Below, piece after piece: positions 1 through 8,455 of a stretch of 64,000 nt of DNA. The DNA is from an uncultured Cytophagales bacterium (GTDB lineage Bacteria; Bacteroidota; Bacteroidia; Cytophagales; Thermonemataceae). Location of the stretch: assembly GCA_937911505.1 (NCBI GenBank), contig CALEMF010000016.1:107841-171840 (forward strand), read 5' to 3'. Below the pieces are notes generated by a model, which was not told the origin of the DNA, ran no database searches, and worked only from the letters and a program-made list of their open reading frames with translations. Numbering within the stretch: the first letter of the stretch is position 1; the number at the start of each line of letters is the position of its first letter. Both the position numbers and the translations under genes were made by a program.

Positions 1-81
1 GCCGAAGAGTCACCTTATCCTGACGTAGAAGAGATCTACAAAGATGTGTATGTTGAGTCTTACCCTTTCTTGAAAGATTAG
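1..81 (+). CDS. pdhA: Pyruvate dehydrogenase E1 alpha subunit, C-terminal end (partial)
   Basis: Only the last 26 codons and a TAG stop are inside the window. They end in a tail reading PYPDVEEIYKDVYV then SYPFLKD, which resembles the C-terminus of the Bacteroidota E1 alpha subunit of pyruvate dehydrogenase. That enzyme is thiamine diphosphate-dependent and decarboxylates pyruvate in the complex that makes acetyl-CoA. The call rests on this short tail, so another 2-oxo acid dehydrogenase E1 alpha is possible. The gene runs toward the convergent Ppx/GppA gene with only 14 bases between them and no terminator hairpin in the gap. Confidence 0.6.
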   Translation, partial: AEESPYPDVEEIYKDVYVESYPFLKD

Positions 82-95
82 TGGGTAGATATTAG

Positions 96-995
96 TTAAA
101 TACTCATTTCTCTATTCAAACGGTATTGGTGCTTCTCTACCAATGCTTCCATAATACCATCTTTTAGGCCTAGGCCAGGTGCTACTATTTTACCTATTTT
201 GGCCCATTTCATAACTGATAGATAGATGGTAGAGGCAGGAATGATAACATCTGCACGATCAGGATTCAATCCTAACTCATTGATACGCTCTTCTAGACTA
301 AAGCTCTCCAACTTCCTACGTAGTGAGTCAATGTCCTTTGCTGCCATAGGTTTCGTTTTACTCTTTAGTAAAGAAGCGATCTTATTTATATTTCCCCCTA
401 TACCAACAGCCGTAATTTTAGGGAATTGCCCTCTTACATAGGTCTCTACCCAATGTTGCATGTCTTGCCAAGTGTCAGCAGAAACGGTATTCTCTAGGAG
501 TCGTATAGAACCTATTGGAAAAGACTTGGCAACTACTTCTTGCTTACAGGTAAACACGGTGAGTTCTGTACTTCCACCGCCCACATCAATATGCAGATAG
601 CTTTCTTCATCCATATAGCGCCTAAACGCCTTATTTACATACACGCTTTCTTGATCACCCGAAATGATCTGTAGTTCTAGGCCAAATTTTTCTTTTACTT
701 TTTGAGCGATGGCTTCTCCGTTGTTGGCTTCTCGCATAGCAGAAGTAGCGAGCATGAGGTAGTCGTCTACGTCATGTAGCTCCATCAAAAGTTTGTAGCT
801 ATGTAGCAGCTTTAGTAAGTTGGCTTCTCGTAGCGGCGTAATGGCCTTGCTAGTGAATACATCGAGCCCTAAACGAAGCGGAAAACGTACATATTCTACT
901 TTCTTGAAAGAAATTTCTTGGTTGTAGTGGTATAAAACGCTGCTTATTTGTAGTCGAGCGGCATTAGAACCTATATCGATGGCTGCAAACTTCAA
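96..995 (-). CDS. Ppx/GppA family phosphatase (short form)
   Basis: Member of the Ppx/GppA family of the ASKHA fold, whose members hydrolyse inorganic polyphosphate or pppGpp. The N-terminus has the phosphate-1 motif (AAIDIGSNAARLQI), and near residue 138 lies the second phosphate loop, DVGGGSTEL. A third glycine motif, VGIGGNINK, follows near residue 197. At 299 aa it has only the two actin-like halves and lacks the C-terminal HD-type extension of the roughly 500-aa enterobacterial enzymes. A second, diverged paralogue is at 21323-22315. Whether it is an exopolyphosphatase or a pppGpp phosphatase cannot be told from sequence. A TAccTTTG -7 element lies 30 bases upstream. Confidence 0.85.
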   Translation of the reverse strand: MKFAAIDIGSNAARLQISSVLYHYNQEISFKKVEYVRFPLRLGLDVFTSKAITPLREANLLKLLHSYKLLMELHDVDDYLMLATSAMREANNGEAIAQKVKEKFGLELQIISGDQESVYVNKAFRRYMDEESYLHIDVGGGSTELTVFTCKQEVVAKSFPIGSIRLLENTVSADTWQDMQHWVETYVRGQFPKITAVGIGGNINKIASLLKSKTKPMAAKDIDSLRRKLESFSLEERINELGLNPDRADVIIPASTIYLSVMKWAKIGKIVAPGLGLKDGIMEALVEKHQYRLNREMSI

Positions 996-1024
996 AGTAG
1001 TATCGTTTCTAACAGTTATCTTTA

Positions 1025-1032
1025 CAAAGGTA
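1025..1032 (-). promoter_or_regulatory. -7 element (TAccTTTG) for the Ppx/GppA gene
   Basis: The minus strand reads TACCTTTG, a full match to the Bacteroidota -7 consensus TAnnTTTG, about 30 bases before the start codon at 995. No clear -33 TTTG sits at the expected distance, so this is a half-site prediction. Confidence 0.35.
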
Positions 1033-1170
1033 CCACGAATTTCGTAAATCTCTTTGAAAGTAGCTATAAGATGGATAAATCTATCTTAAAAAATTGCGCC
1101 AATGTTGAAAAAAAATTAACATTGTGAAATTTCAACTTCATAAAGTACAGTCTTAAGAAGTTTCTCCTCC

Positions 1171-2427
1171 ATGGACAAGGCTTTCCACATCATATTAATT
1201 GACACAGATACGCATTTTCTAAAAAACTTTGAAGAGGCTTATCATAAGGCTAACTTTCCCATCCACTGGCAGTTCACTTACCAAAGTCAGGTACCTGATT
1301 CATCAGCGCAAGTGCCTGTACATTGTCTGTTGCTCGATGTGCAACTTGCTGCCTCAAACACAACTGCTTTTATAGAGAATCTGAAAAAGCTGTACTATCC
1401 AGAGGAGGTGATTCTCATTCTATTTGGTTTACCTGGGCAGGAAGACATTCTATTAGCAGGTTTGAAGGCGGGCGCGCAGGCTTTTCTCTACAAAAAACCA
1501 CTCAACATGGCTTGGGTACAGTTTACCATCGAGAACGCTTACAAGCAAATTGAGCAACAAAATAACCATAATGATCAACTGCAGCTTTTGATAGAAAATA
1601 ACCAAGCGCTCGAACAGTACAAGCTCTTTATAGAAAATCAGCTTACCGATAGAACTTCTGAGTTGAGTAATACCTACGAGCAACTTCTGGAAGCTTTAGC
1701 AGTGCGCAAGAAACTAGAAGAAGCACTCAATAATTCTATTAAAGAGCTCGATACCTTCGTTTATAGGGCTTCTCACGACCTCAGAGGCCCCATTGCTTCC
1801 CTCATAGGGCTTACCAACTTAGCCAAGGTGGAAATCAAAGACGAAAACGCGCAGAAATACCTGAAGATGATCACTGAAAACTCCAATAAGCTTAATAACA
1901 TTCTTACTACGCTACTGGAAGTAACAAAGATTAAGTACATAGATATCGAGGTAGGGGTAGTAGATTTCTATGAAATTACCAAACGACTACGCTATACGTA
2001 TATGAAGGACTTCATGCGTTTAAGCATAGCTTTCGACATTCATATTGATATACCTATTGATTTTTATAGTGATGCAGCGCTCATCAAGAGTATTTTACAA
2101 CACCTTATTGATAACTCGATTCAATATGCAGACGTAGAACGTGCTAGCTGGATTAAATTAAGGTTCACCTTGGAGGAAGATGCCTTGTGTATGATGGTAA
2201 GTGATAATGGACAAGGAATTGCCAAGCGAGTACAACCAAAAATATTTAGTATGTTTTTCAAACACAATGCTACTGGTAAAGGCGCTGGCATTGGTCTGTA
2301 TGTTGTCAAAAATTGTGTAGAGAAATTGGAGGGACGTATCACTTTTACGAGTGAATCTGATAAAGGAACAGCGTTTAAGATTATTTTACCTAATCTTACA
2401 ACCCGAGAGAAGTCCAGTATTACTTAG
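1171..2427 (+). CDS. Response receiver-sensor histidine kinase
   Basis: Signalling protein of 418 aa without membrane segments, so probably cytoplasmic. Residues 1-125 form a receiver-like domain with the phospho-acceptor candidate Asp56 (LLLDVQL) and a Lys near residue 109 (YKKP). Residues 130-190 look like a coiled-coil linker. A HisKA dimerisation domain has the H-box SHDLRGP with His202, followed by a HATPase domain with N-box (LIDNSIQYAD), G1 (VSDNGQGI), an F-box region (MFFKHN) and G2 (GAGIGLYVVKN). A receiver placed in front of the kinase suggests the kinase itself is controlled by phosphorylation. The glycosyltransferase gene starts only 3 bases after its stop, so the two are probably cotranscribed. 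Confidence 0.9.
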   Translation: MDKAFHIILIDTDTHFLKNFEEAYHKANFPIHWQFTYQSQVPDSSAQVPVHCLLLDVQLAASNTTAFIENLKKLYYPEEVILILFGLPGQEDILLAGLKAGAQAFLYKKPLNMAWVQFTIENAYKQIEQQNNHNDQLQLLIENNQALEQYKLFIENQLTDRTSELSNTYEQLLEALAVRKKLEEALNNSIKELDTFVYRASHDLRGPIASLIGLTNLAKVEIKDENAQKYLKMITENSNKLNNILTTLLEVTKIKYIDIEVGVVDFYEITKRLRYTYMKDFMRLSIAFDIHIDIPIDFYSDAALIKSILQHLIDNSIQYADVERASWIKLRFTLEEDALCMMVSDNGQGIAKRVQPKIFSMFFKHNATGKGAGIGLYVVKNCVEKLEGRITFTSESDKGTAFKIILPNLTTREKSSIT

Positions 2428-2430
2428 CTT

Positions 2431-3600
2431 ATGATGGATTTTACTTTGCAACAACATCCCGCCCTTTATGCGGCTTTCGATACTTATCCCTCTGCCAAGG
2501 GAGCGAGTACACATATTTATCACTTTTCACAAACGCTTTTCAATCATACAGCAGGTGGACTACTATATGTATTGGGCGGTAAAAAGCTGCTTAGTTACCA
2601 GAAAGAAGTCGAGGTAGAAATTCTACGTTTTGATGCGGCCATTCCTAATTACTTGGAAAGAGCACAACTGTATAGCCAGCATTTAATGGAGGTTATTACT
2701 ACCCAACACCAGTTAAAGATTTGCCATTTCAGAGATATTTGGGGAGGGCAGCCTATTCTGTTACTACAAGAAGAAAAAGGCTATAAGAGCGTTTTTGAAG
2801 TAAATGGCCTTCCTTCTATTGAGTTGCCTTATCGCTATCCTCTCCTGACGGAAAGCACCTTAAAAAAACTGCGAGAACGAGAGCAGCTTTGTTTACGAAA
2901 GGCCGATTATATTGTTGTACCCTCTGAAGTGATCCAGTCTCATTTGAGGCAAAGAGGCATAGCAGCCGAAAAGATCACTGTGATTACCAATGGTGCAGAC
3001 CTCCCCCAAACCTTAGAAAAGCCTGTGGAGGCTCCCGAGAAATACATCATTTACTTTGGTGCGTTGCAATCTTGGCAAGGGGTAGATACCCTCCTGAAAG
3101 CTTTCCGCCTCATTGGTGATTTCAGTGATGTAAAACTAGTGATTTGTGCCTCTACCAAGCCGCGTAAATTGAAGGAGTACTTTAAATTTATTGACAAACA
3201 AGGCCTCTCCGATCGTATTATCTGGCAATATCAACTCAAGAAGCGGCCCTTGTACAACTGGATCAGCGGAGCGCTTTTCTCTGTTGCACCTCTAAGTGCT
3301 TGTAGTCGTAATGTAGAACAAGGGTGCAGCCCACTTAAAATTTTGGAATCTATGGCGCTCGGTATACCTGTAGTGGCTTCCGACTTGCCCGTAGTACGAG
3401 AGATTGTTAGCAACGATCGTATCGGTAAGCTTGTACGTCCTGATCGCCCTGCCGAACTAGCACGGGCGATGCGGCTTCTGCTTGACTACCCTGACTTGAC
3501 CAAGAAAATGGGTAAAAATGCTAAAAGACATATTCAAGAAAACTTTACTTGGGAAAGTAAAAAACAACAACTTATCCGTCTTTACCAGAAAGCTTGCTAG
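2431..3600 (+). CDS. Glycosyltransferase family 4 (GT-B fold)
   Basis: Retaining GT-B glycosyltransferase of 389 aa. The N-terminal acceptor half includes a Gly/Ser-rich stretch (SAKGASTH). The C-terminal donor half starts near residue 200 with the phrase IIYFGALQSWQGVDTLLKAF. The nucleotide-sugar contact region reads SPLKILESMALGIPVVAS, a common variant of the EX7E region that keeps the second Glu. The sugar and acceptor cannot be deduced. It lies 3 bases behind the histidine kinase gene, and a second GT4 gene is at 6747. There is no signal peptide, so it is likely cytoplasmic or peripheral to the inner membrane. Confidence 0.88.
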   Translation: MMDFTLQQHPALYAAFDTYPSAKGASTHIYHFSQTLFNHTAGGLLYVLGGKKLLSYQKEVEVEILRFDAAIPNYLERAQLYSQHLMEVITTQHQLKICHFRDIWGGQPILLLQEEKGYKSVFEVNGLPSIELPYRYPLLTESTLKKLREREQLCLRKADYIVVPSEVIQSHLRQRGIAAEKITVITNGADLPQTLEKPVEAPEKYIIYFGALQSWQGVDTLLKAFRLIGDFSDVKLVICASTKPRKLKEYFKFIDKQGLSDRIIWQYQLKKRPLYNWISGALFSVAPLSACSRNVEQGCSPLKILESMALGIPVVASDLPVVREIVSNDRIGKLVRPDRPAELARAMRLLLDYPDLTKKMGKNAKRHIQENFTWESKKQQLIRLYQKAC

Positions 3601-3746
3601 TCTTTTCTTTAGAAGTATTGTAGATACAAAGAAAAGCCAAGTTTGAAATCACATTTACAAAGAATGGCAAAAGGAAAGTTTTATTTAAGCTGGAATTTTT
3701 CCAAATTAAATACTTAGTACAACATCACTGCATTTAAGGTATTGAT

Positions 3747-5069
3747 ATGATCCCTACCAAAAAAGAACCTATCTCTCGAGGGTATGCCTTTATCAAAGCA
3801 ATCCAAATGCTTTTTATGCTTACACCAAGACAATGGTGGTGGTTGTTTCGCAAACAAATAGCTGGCGAACAGACGCCACAAACTTGGATAAAGCTGCTAA
3901 GGCCTTTGGCAGCGTACAACCAATACAACAATGCTTTTAGAGGGAAAGTAAAACGAGTAGCTTGGGTGAGCCTATGGATTACACTTATACTTTATTTCTT
4001 TGGATCTCGGCTACCTACCTGGCTTCCAGCGTTGATTGAATATTTGTCGCTCGATGGCCTTCTCGAGCCTTCTTGGTTTTCCAGCCTTTCTTGGCTTTCA
4101 GACCTGCATCAGGTTATGTTAGCTCTAGCTGTCGCTGCTTGGGTACTTTTCTTCTTTCTCAAGCAAGCAGACATTTCTGATCACTTGCGTAATTTCCTGT
4201 TACCCCTTATTCGCATTCTGTCACAGGAGGCTACAGTTGATAGTCAGATGAACCTTCGAGTAGCCCTTCATCGTAGAACGCATCGCAGATTTCATAATTA
4301 TACTGAAAGAGGAGACGCCCACTGGAAATACTTACTCAGTCAAATACTACAATATACGGTAGTTGGTCTTGGTATTGTAGCTGCGCTGACGCTCTTTAAT
4401 TTACAAGTACGTGACCTAGTGGTAGCCCTACTACCGGATATGGTAAAGACTGTCTTAATCGACTCGATAAATCAACTCAGACCCAGCCTCCCTGATTCAA
4501 TAGTACAAATCTTGGACAATCCAACCAGTATCCCTCCGCTGGATAGGTTGCTTATTGTGGCAGAGGTCGTTGCCTTTATTGGCGCGCTCGGGTATATTTT
4601 CTTCAGAGTCCTCTCACTTCTTTCTATCAAGAGGCATAGTGATGCACGGGTACGCACTAGTACAAAGCACTATTTTTACCCCTGGCTCACTTTCAGCCTG
4701 TACTTGGCTGATGATACCCTCTTAGAAAGTACGCTTACAGAGCGTATTCGCTTAAGAAAAAGAGTGAAGAGAAATACTAGTGGAAAAATAAAAGCTAAAG
4801 AGAAGGTTTCTATACAAATGATTTATGGAATTACGTTACGCTTTCCTCTAAGAGATTATGCTTTTCAGCCCTTAGAAGAAGATAAGCTCCCCACTCGACT
4901 GTCGGTAGAAGTAAAAACGAGTGAAAAAAGGCAAGCTTTTAAAATGAAAGCCAAAACTAAGCAAAATCAACTGGATACCTATCCAGATGTTAACCTTTTT
5001 CTACGATACGTGACTACCATCTATCAACATACTATTCGAAAAGATGCTAGTAGTGGAGCCCATCACTAA
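3747..5069 (+). CDS. Paralogous membrane protein, member 1 of a local family
   Basis: Unrecognised 440-aa membrane protein. Residues 15-75 form an N-terminal module (LTPRQ, then GEQTPQTWIKLL, then YNQYNNAF). Several hydrophobic segments follow (around residues 80-95, 120-140, 200-230 and 275-300). The C-terminal 150 residues are basic and predicted soluble. The N-terminal module and the C-terminal region (KRNTSGKIKAKEK, then a FPLRDYAF segment) both align by eye with the gene at 5321-6232 (LTPEQ, TAEEWLELL, YDTNNDAA; KRNPRGKIKTKTK), so the two are tandem paralogues. Member 1 has an extra central membrane block. I know no named family for it. Confidence 0.75.
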   Translation: MIPTKKEPISRGYAFIKAIQMLFMLTPRQWWWLFRKQIAGEQTPQTWIKLLRPLAAYNQYNNAFRGKVKRVAWVSLWITLILYFFGSRLPTWLPALIEYLSLDGLLEPSWFSSLSWLSDLHQVMLALAVAAWVLFFFLKQADISDHLRNFLLPLIRILSQEATVDSQMNLRVALHRRTHRRFHNYTERGDAHWKYLLSQILQYTVVGLGIVAALTLFNLQVRDLVVALLPDMVKTVLIDSINQLRPSLPDSIVQILDNPTSIPPLDRLLIVAEVVAFIGALGYIFFRVLSLLSIKRHSDARVRTSTKHYFYPWLTFSLYLADDTLLESTLTERIRLRKRVKRNTSGKIKAKEKVSIQMIYGITLRFPLRDYAFQPLEEDKLPTRLSVEVKTSEKRQAFKMKAKTKQNQLDTYPDVNLFLRYVTTIYQHTIRKDASSGAHH

Positions 5070-5108
5070 CTTACTGCGCTTTATAAGTAAATTCCCCAAT
5101 CCTTTCCT

Positions 5109-5318
5109 TTGAAAAAGAATTTTCGTAGTTTAAAAAGAAAGATTTGGAAAACTTCTAGACAGACCATTTATGAAATAATGATGCGTTTTTCTTCAAAAAA
5201 CTATACCTTTAGTGAGATAAAGGTGAAAAGCAAGCCCACCAACGTTTATGCTGACTGGTCAGCTTTCTTAACTTGTATAGCTACTATCTATTGGCATGTG
5301 AAACAAAAAGTTGTTTAA
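5109..5318 (+). pseudogene. 3'-end remnant of the same membrane protein family
   Basis: Short open frame of 69 codons with no ATG; it could only begin at TTG. Its translation (IYEIMMRFSSKNYTF, then WSAFLTCIATIYWHVKQK) aligns with the last part of the gene just upstream (IYGITLRFPLRDYAF, then LFLRYVTTIYQHTIRK). It lacks the N-terminal module, the membrane segments and most of the C-terminal domain. It sits between two full paralogues, 39 bases after one and 2 bases before the other, so it looks like the left-over end of a third tandem copy. A translated small protein cannot be excluded. Confidence 0.6.
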
Positions 5319-5320
5319 CT

Positions 5321-6232
5321 ATGAGTAATAAAATAAAAGGAGATAAACCAACGGCAGGTTTATTTAAGACTTTAGGGATGCTCAGTGAGCTTACCCCTGA
5401 ACAGCAAGCGCTCATCAAAAAACTTAGAATAGAAGGGACACATACAGCCGAAGAATGGTTAGAACTCTTGCAGGAGATTGTTTTGTATGATACTAATAAT
5501 GATGCGGCCAGAAAGAAGCTCACTAATACTATGACGCTTACTGGTATTTTAGCTTTTATAAGTCTCTTCATTATAGGCGGCTTTCCTCCTATATTGTTTC
5601 TTACACTTTTATTACTTCTTGTTTTAATAGTTGCTGCTGTTTTGTATTATCGTCTTAAAGGCTCCGACCTTCCTAATCTACTTCGATTTTACATCTTTCC
5701 ACTAATTAACGTACTGAAGGAAGAAAGTCAGGCCCAAGCGCCTCTTACAATTCACGCCTATTTAGGTAAGAAAGTGAGTGAAGAATTTCTAGTAAAAGAA
5801 GAAGCCAATAGCAACCGCGGTTATCCTAAAGTGAGAACTTCTCACTACGAAGTGCCTTTCTTATTTGTCGATACTCGCTTAAGTGACGGCTCTCTACTTT
5901 CTATTGAAATGCGTGACCTGATTAGAAAAAGAAGAATCACCAAGCGTAATCCTAGAGGAAAGATAAAAACAAAAACGAAGTATAAAATCAAAGTCAATTA
6001 CGAAGTACGTATTGGCTTTCCTAAGAAAACCTACGAACTTACTAGTACGCAAGCTGAGCTAGTAGGTAACGTAGCCGACAAAGCGAAGGTAAAATTTAAG
6101 GAGAACGAAAAGCGTAATATTCTTAATATTCGTAAAAGGCAAATCTACACGAATATCAGTTACGTACCTGACATTACCTTTTTATTGAGTGTGATTGCAG
6201 ATGGCTATGAAAAAATGAGGCAAAGTGCTTAG
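5321..6232 (+). CDS. Paralogous membrane protein, member 2 of a local family
   Basis: Unrecognised 303-aa protein. I start it at the ATG at 5321 (MSNKIKGD) because an upstream TTG alternative overlaps the preceding remnant and adds no conserved sequence. Residues 20-65 carry the same N-terminal module as the gene at 3747. Two adjacent hydrophobic helices follow at about 72-115 (LTGILAFISLFIIGGF and a Leu/Val-rich run). The C-terminal half is soluble and strongly basic (RKRRITKRNPRGKIKTKTK) and ends with a hydrophobic stretch (DITFLLSVIADGYEKM) matching member 1. The layout suggests a membrane-anchored protein with a cytoplasmic basic domain. Function is unknown. Confidence 0.75.
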   Translation: MSNKIKGDKPTAGLFKTLGMLSELTPEQQALIKKLRIEGTHTAEEWLELLQEIVLYDTNNDAARKKLTNTMTLTGILAFISLFIIGGFPPILFLTLLLLLVLIVAAVLYYRLKGSDLPNLLRFYIFPLINVLKEESQAQAPLTIHAYLGKKVSEEFLVKEEANSNRGYPKVRTSHYEVPFLFVDTRLSDGSLLSIEMRDLIRKRRITKRNPRGKIKTKTKYKIKVNYEVRIGFPKKTYELTSTQAELVGNVADKAKVKFKENEKRNILNIRKRQIYTNISYVPDITFLLSVIADGYEKMRQSA

Positions 6233-6274
6233 TTTTCTATCAATTCAAACTTTTATCTTAAAGAGAATCCATTT

Positions 6275-6706
6275 ATGAAACGCTGCCAAATAAAAACAGG
6301 CTTCTTTGTATTAAAAGAATGTGGGGCTATCGCTACAGCGCGTTGCCGTAGCTGTAAAAAGTATGTTTGTGAAGCACATATTGCTGAGCAAGGTAAGCCA
6401 CAAGACGATATGGCGGTACTTACCAATACAACAACTGAGACAGGCACTTCTTCCCTACGAAAGGATGTATTATGTATAGAGTGCTATACAAAAATGAATA
6501 AAGAAAAGCTATCTGAGAAGTACCATAAGGGTTATAGAAGCAGTACTACCAACGATATATTTTGGTATTTTTATATGCGTGATAGTTTCTACCGTAATCA
6601 CCACTATCAACCTTTCGACGATTACGATACTGATAGCTTCAATACTACCAGCTATGGTAGCGACTTTGACGACGACGATGGGTCTGCTAGTTTTTATGAT
6701 AGCTAA
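6275..6706 (+). CDS. Small Cys-rich, probably zinc-binding protein
   Basis: Hypothetical 143-aa protein. Cys4, Cys16, Cys24, Cys27, Cys32, His35, Cys67 and Cys70 form CxxC-type pairs (CRSCKKYVCEAH and CIEC) resembling a B-box or treble-clef zinc site. The C-terminal third is acidic and Tyr/Ser-rich (FDDYDTD, DFDDDDG) and probably disordered. There is no signal peptide, so it should be cytoplasmic. It lies between the membrane-protein paralogues and the second glycosyltransferase on the same strand with gaps of about 40 bases. It may be cotranscribed with them, but no function follows from this. Confidence 0.7.
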   Translation: MKRCQIKTGFFVLKECGAIATARCRSCKKYVCEAHIAEQGKPQDDMAVLTNTTTETGTSSLRKDVLCIECYTKMNKEKLSEKYHKGYRSSTTNDIFWYFYMRDSFYRNHHYQPFDDYDTDSFNTTSYGSDFDDDDGSASFYDS

Positions 6707-6746
6707 ACCTTTCTCTTAGATTGGATAAATAGTACAACATTACTTT

Positions 6747-7883
6747 ATGAAAATACTGTGGCTAACAGAGAACTACCCACCCAATAGGGGTGGTATGGCG
6801 CAATCGTGTGACCGTATTGTGTATAATTTGAGACAACAGGGCCTTGAGATACACGTTTTGCACCTCACCCAACGGGTAAAACAGATTAAGTACAAGCAAG
6901 TACAGGGTGGGCAAGACATTTTCTACCCGACCCACGTAGATTTGGCCCACACACTTAACTGCATGTGGCATTTCTTAACTTCGCAGCACGAACAAGCACC
7001 CTATACCCATTTAGTAGTTTTTGGTGGGCATTTCCCTATGTTTGCTGGGCCTACTTTTGCGCGTCTACTTGGTATTCCCCTTATTACCTTACTGAGAGGA
7101 AATGACTTTGATGCGGGTCTTTTTACACCACGTAAACGAAAGATACTGGAAGATTGTCTGCGCAACTCTTCTCTTGTATGCGCTGTCAGCAAGGATAAGC
7201 TCGAGAAGATGGCGGCACTTTTTCCTGAAGTGCGTACTGCCTACATTCCCAACGGTATTGATACCAGCGACTGGCAACCACTTGCTTCTGATCTATCGTT
7301 TAGCAAGCTTTGGCGTACAGAGCATTTGCAAGGAGGACAAAAAGTGATTGGTCTTTTTGGGCATCTCAAAGAAAAGAAAGGGGTTACCTTCTTCTTACAA
7401 CAACTCTGTAAGCTACAACTCCAAACGGCTTTTCATTTATTAATCGTAGGCGATCTAAGCCAAGAGGTTGCTGATTTTTTCGAAGAAAACGCACAGCTCC
7501 CTACAACAGAGCAGTTACAATATACCTTGTACCCTTTTATGGACAGGTTTGAGCTGCTGGCCTATTACCCCATTTGTGATATAGTAGCCATTCCTTCTTT
7601 CTATGATGGCTTACCTAATGTGTTACTAGAAGTAGGGGCGCTAGGCATACCATTGATTGCCTCACGCGTAGCGGGTATGGCAGATGTACTGGAACCCTCA
7701 ACGCACGGTTTTTTGTTTCATCCTACCGATGAGGCTTCCTGTAGAGAAGCCATTTACCAATTATACCAGACTTCCTCAGTACAACTTCAGGAGATGGGGC
7801 AGGCTTGCCAAGCGTTGATTTGTGAACAACTTAATCACCATCAAGAGGCAGCACGATATAAAGAAGTTTTTGAGCAGCTTTAA
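6747..7883 (+). CDS. Glycosyltransferase family 4 (GT-B fold)
   Basis: GT4-type glycosyltransferase of 378 aa. The N-terminus has the family's opening (ILWLTENYPPNRGGMAQ) with the Gly-rich loop that binds the nucleotide. The middle has PNGIDTSDW, the usual boundary motif, and the donor domain starts with IGLFGHLKEKKG. The donor-site motif is FYDGLPNVLLEVGALGIPLI, in which Asp replaces the first Glu of EX7E. Together with the gene at 2431 it makes two GT4 enzymes bracketing the local membrane-protein family, which suggests surface polysaccharide or glycolipid work. Donor and acceptor remain unknown. Confidence 0.88.
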   Translation: MKILWLTENYPPNRGGMAQSCDRIVYNLRQQGLEIHVLHLTQRVKQIKYKQVQGGQDIFYPTHVDLAHTLNCMWHFLTSQHEQAPYTHLVVFGGHFPMFAGPTFARLLGIPLITLLRGNDFDAGLFTPRKRKILEDCLRNSSLVCAVSKDKLEKMAALFPEVRTAYIPNGIDTSDWQPLASDLSFSKLWRTEHLQGGQKVIGLFGHLKEKKGVTFFLQQLCKLQLQTAFHLLIVGDLSQEVADFFEENAQLPTTEQLQYTLYPFMDRFELLAYYPICDIVAIPSFYDGLPNVLLEVGALGIPLIASRVAGMADVLEPSTHGFLFHPTDEASCREAIYQLYQTSSVQLQEMGQACQALICEQLNHHQEAARYKEVFEQL

Positions 7884-7952
7884 GGGCAACATTTTGATTA
7901 CTTTCACGGTATACTACATGATAGTTTTTAATAGAAAATGTATTAATACATT

Positions 7953-8423
7953 ATGAAAAGTTTATTATTCATACTTTCCCTTCTTCTCACCTCTGCTGTA
8001 CAGGCACAAGAGGCTATTCAAGTAATCAAATTTAATGAGTTGGAAAGCTTACTAGCACAAAAGCAAGAAAAAGTAATCGTAGCTAACTTTTGGGCAAGTT
8101 GGTGTGCACCTTGTGTGAAAGAATTACCTGCTTTTGAGCAGCTCCATCAGCACCAAAAAGATGTAGAGGTGGTGCTTATCAGCCTTGACTTCGTAGAGGA
8201 TATGGCAAAAGCGCAAAAAATATTACAAAAGAAGGGGATTACCGCCAAGGTTGTCTTGCTTGACGAGACGGACTACGACACATGGATAGACCAAGTGGAG
8301 CCTTCTTGGCAAGGAGCTATTCCTGCTACACTTTTGGTTAGCAATCAGACGGATAAACGTATTTTCCTCAATGAAGCGGTAAGTTATGAAACGTTACTTA
8401 AGCAATTACAACAATTAAAATAA
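7953..8423 (+). CDS. Secreted TlpA-like thioredoxin
   Basis: Thioredoxin-fold protein of 156 aa with a signal peptide (residues 1-18, ending AVQA), so it acts outside the inner membrane. The redox site is FWASWCAPC with Cys51 and Cys54, typical of the TlpA/ResA group that reduces disulfides in the periplasm, for example in cytochrome maturation. A cis-Pro region is present near residue 120 (GAIPATLLV). A second thioredoxin-like gene follows 32 bases later, so the pair is probably an operon. The exact substrate is unknown. Confidence 0.85.
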   Translation: MKSLLFILSLLLTSAVQAQEAIQVIKFNELESLLAQKQEKVIVANFWASWCAPCVKELPAFEQLHQHQKDVEVVLISLDFVEDMAKAQKILQKKGITAKVVLLDETDYDTWIDQVEPSWQGAIPATLLVSNQTDKRIFLNEAVSYETLLKQLQQLK

Positions 8424-8455
8424 TTTTATTTTCACTTACTAAACTTATCTCTCAC

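Noticed and set aside
1100..1124. Small inverted repeat CAATGTT/AACATTG upstream of the histidine kinase
   Set aside because: Seven AT-rich base pairs in an AT-rich region; an operator cannot be supported.
3602..3636. Inverted repeat CTTTTCTTT/AAAGAAAAG after the first glycosyltransferase
   Set aside because: The stem is AT-only, the loop is 17 bases and no U-run follows, so I do not call a terminator.
5273..5320. TTG start extending the second membrane-protein paralogue
   Set aside because: It overlaps the preceding remnant, adds residues with no match in the paralogue, and an ATG at 5321 fits.
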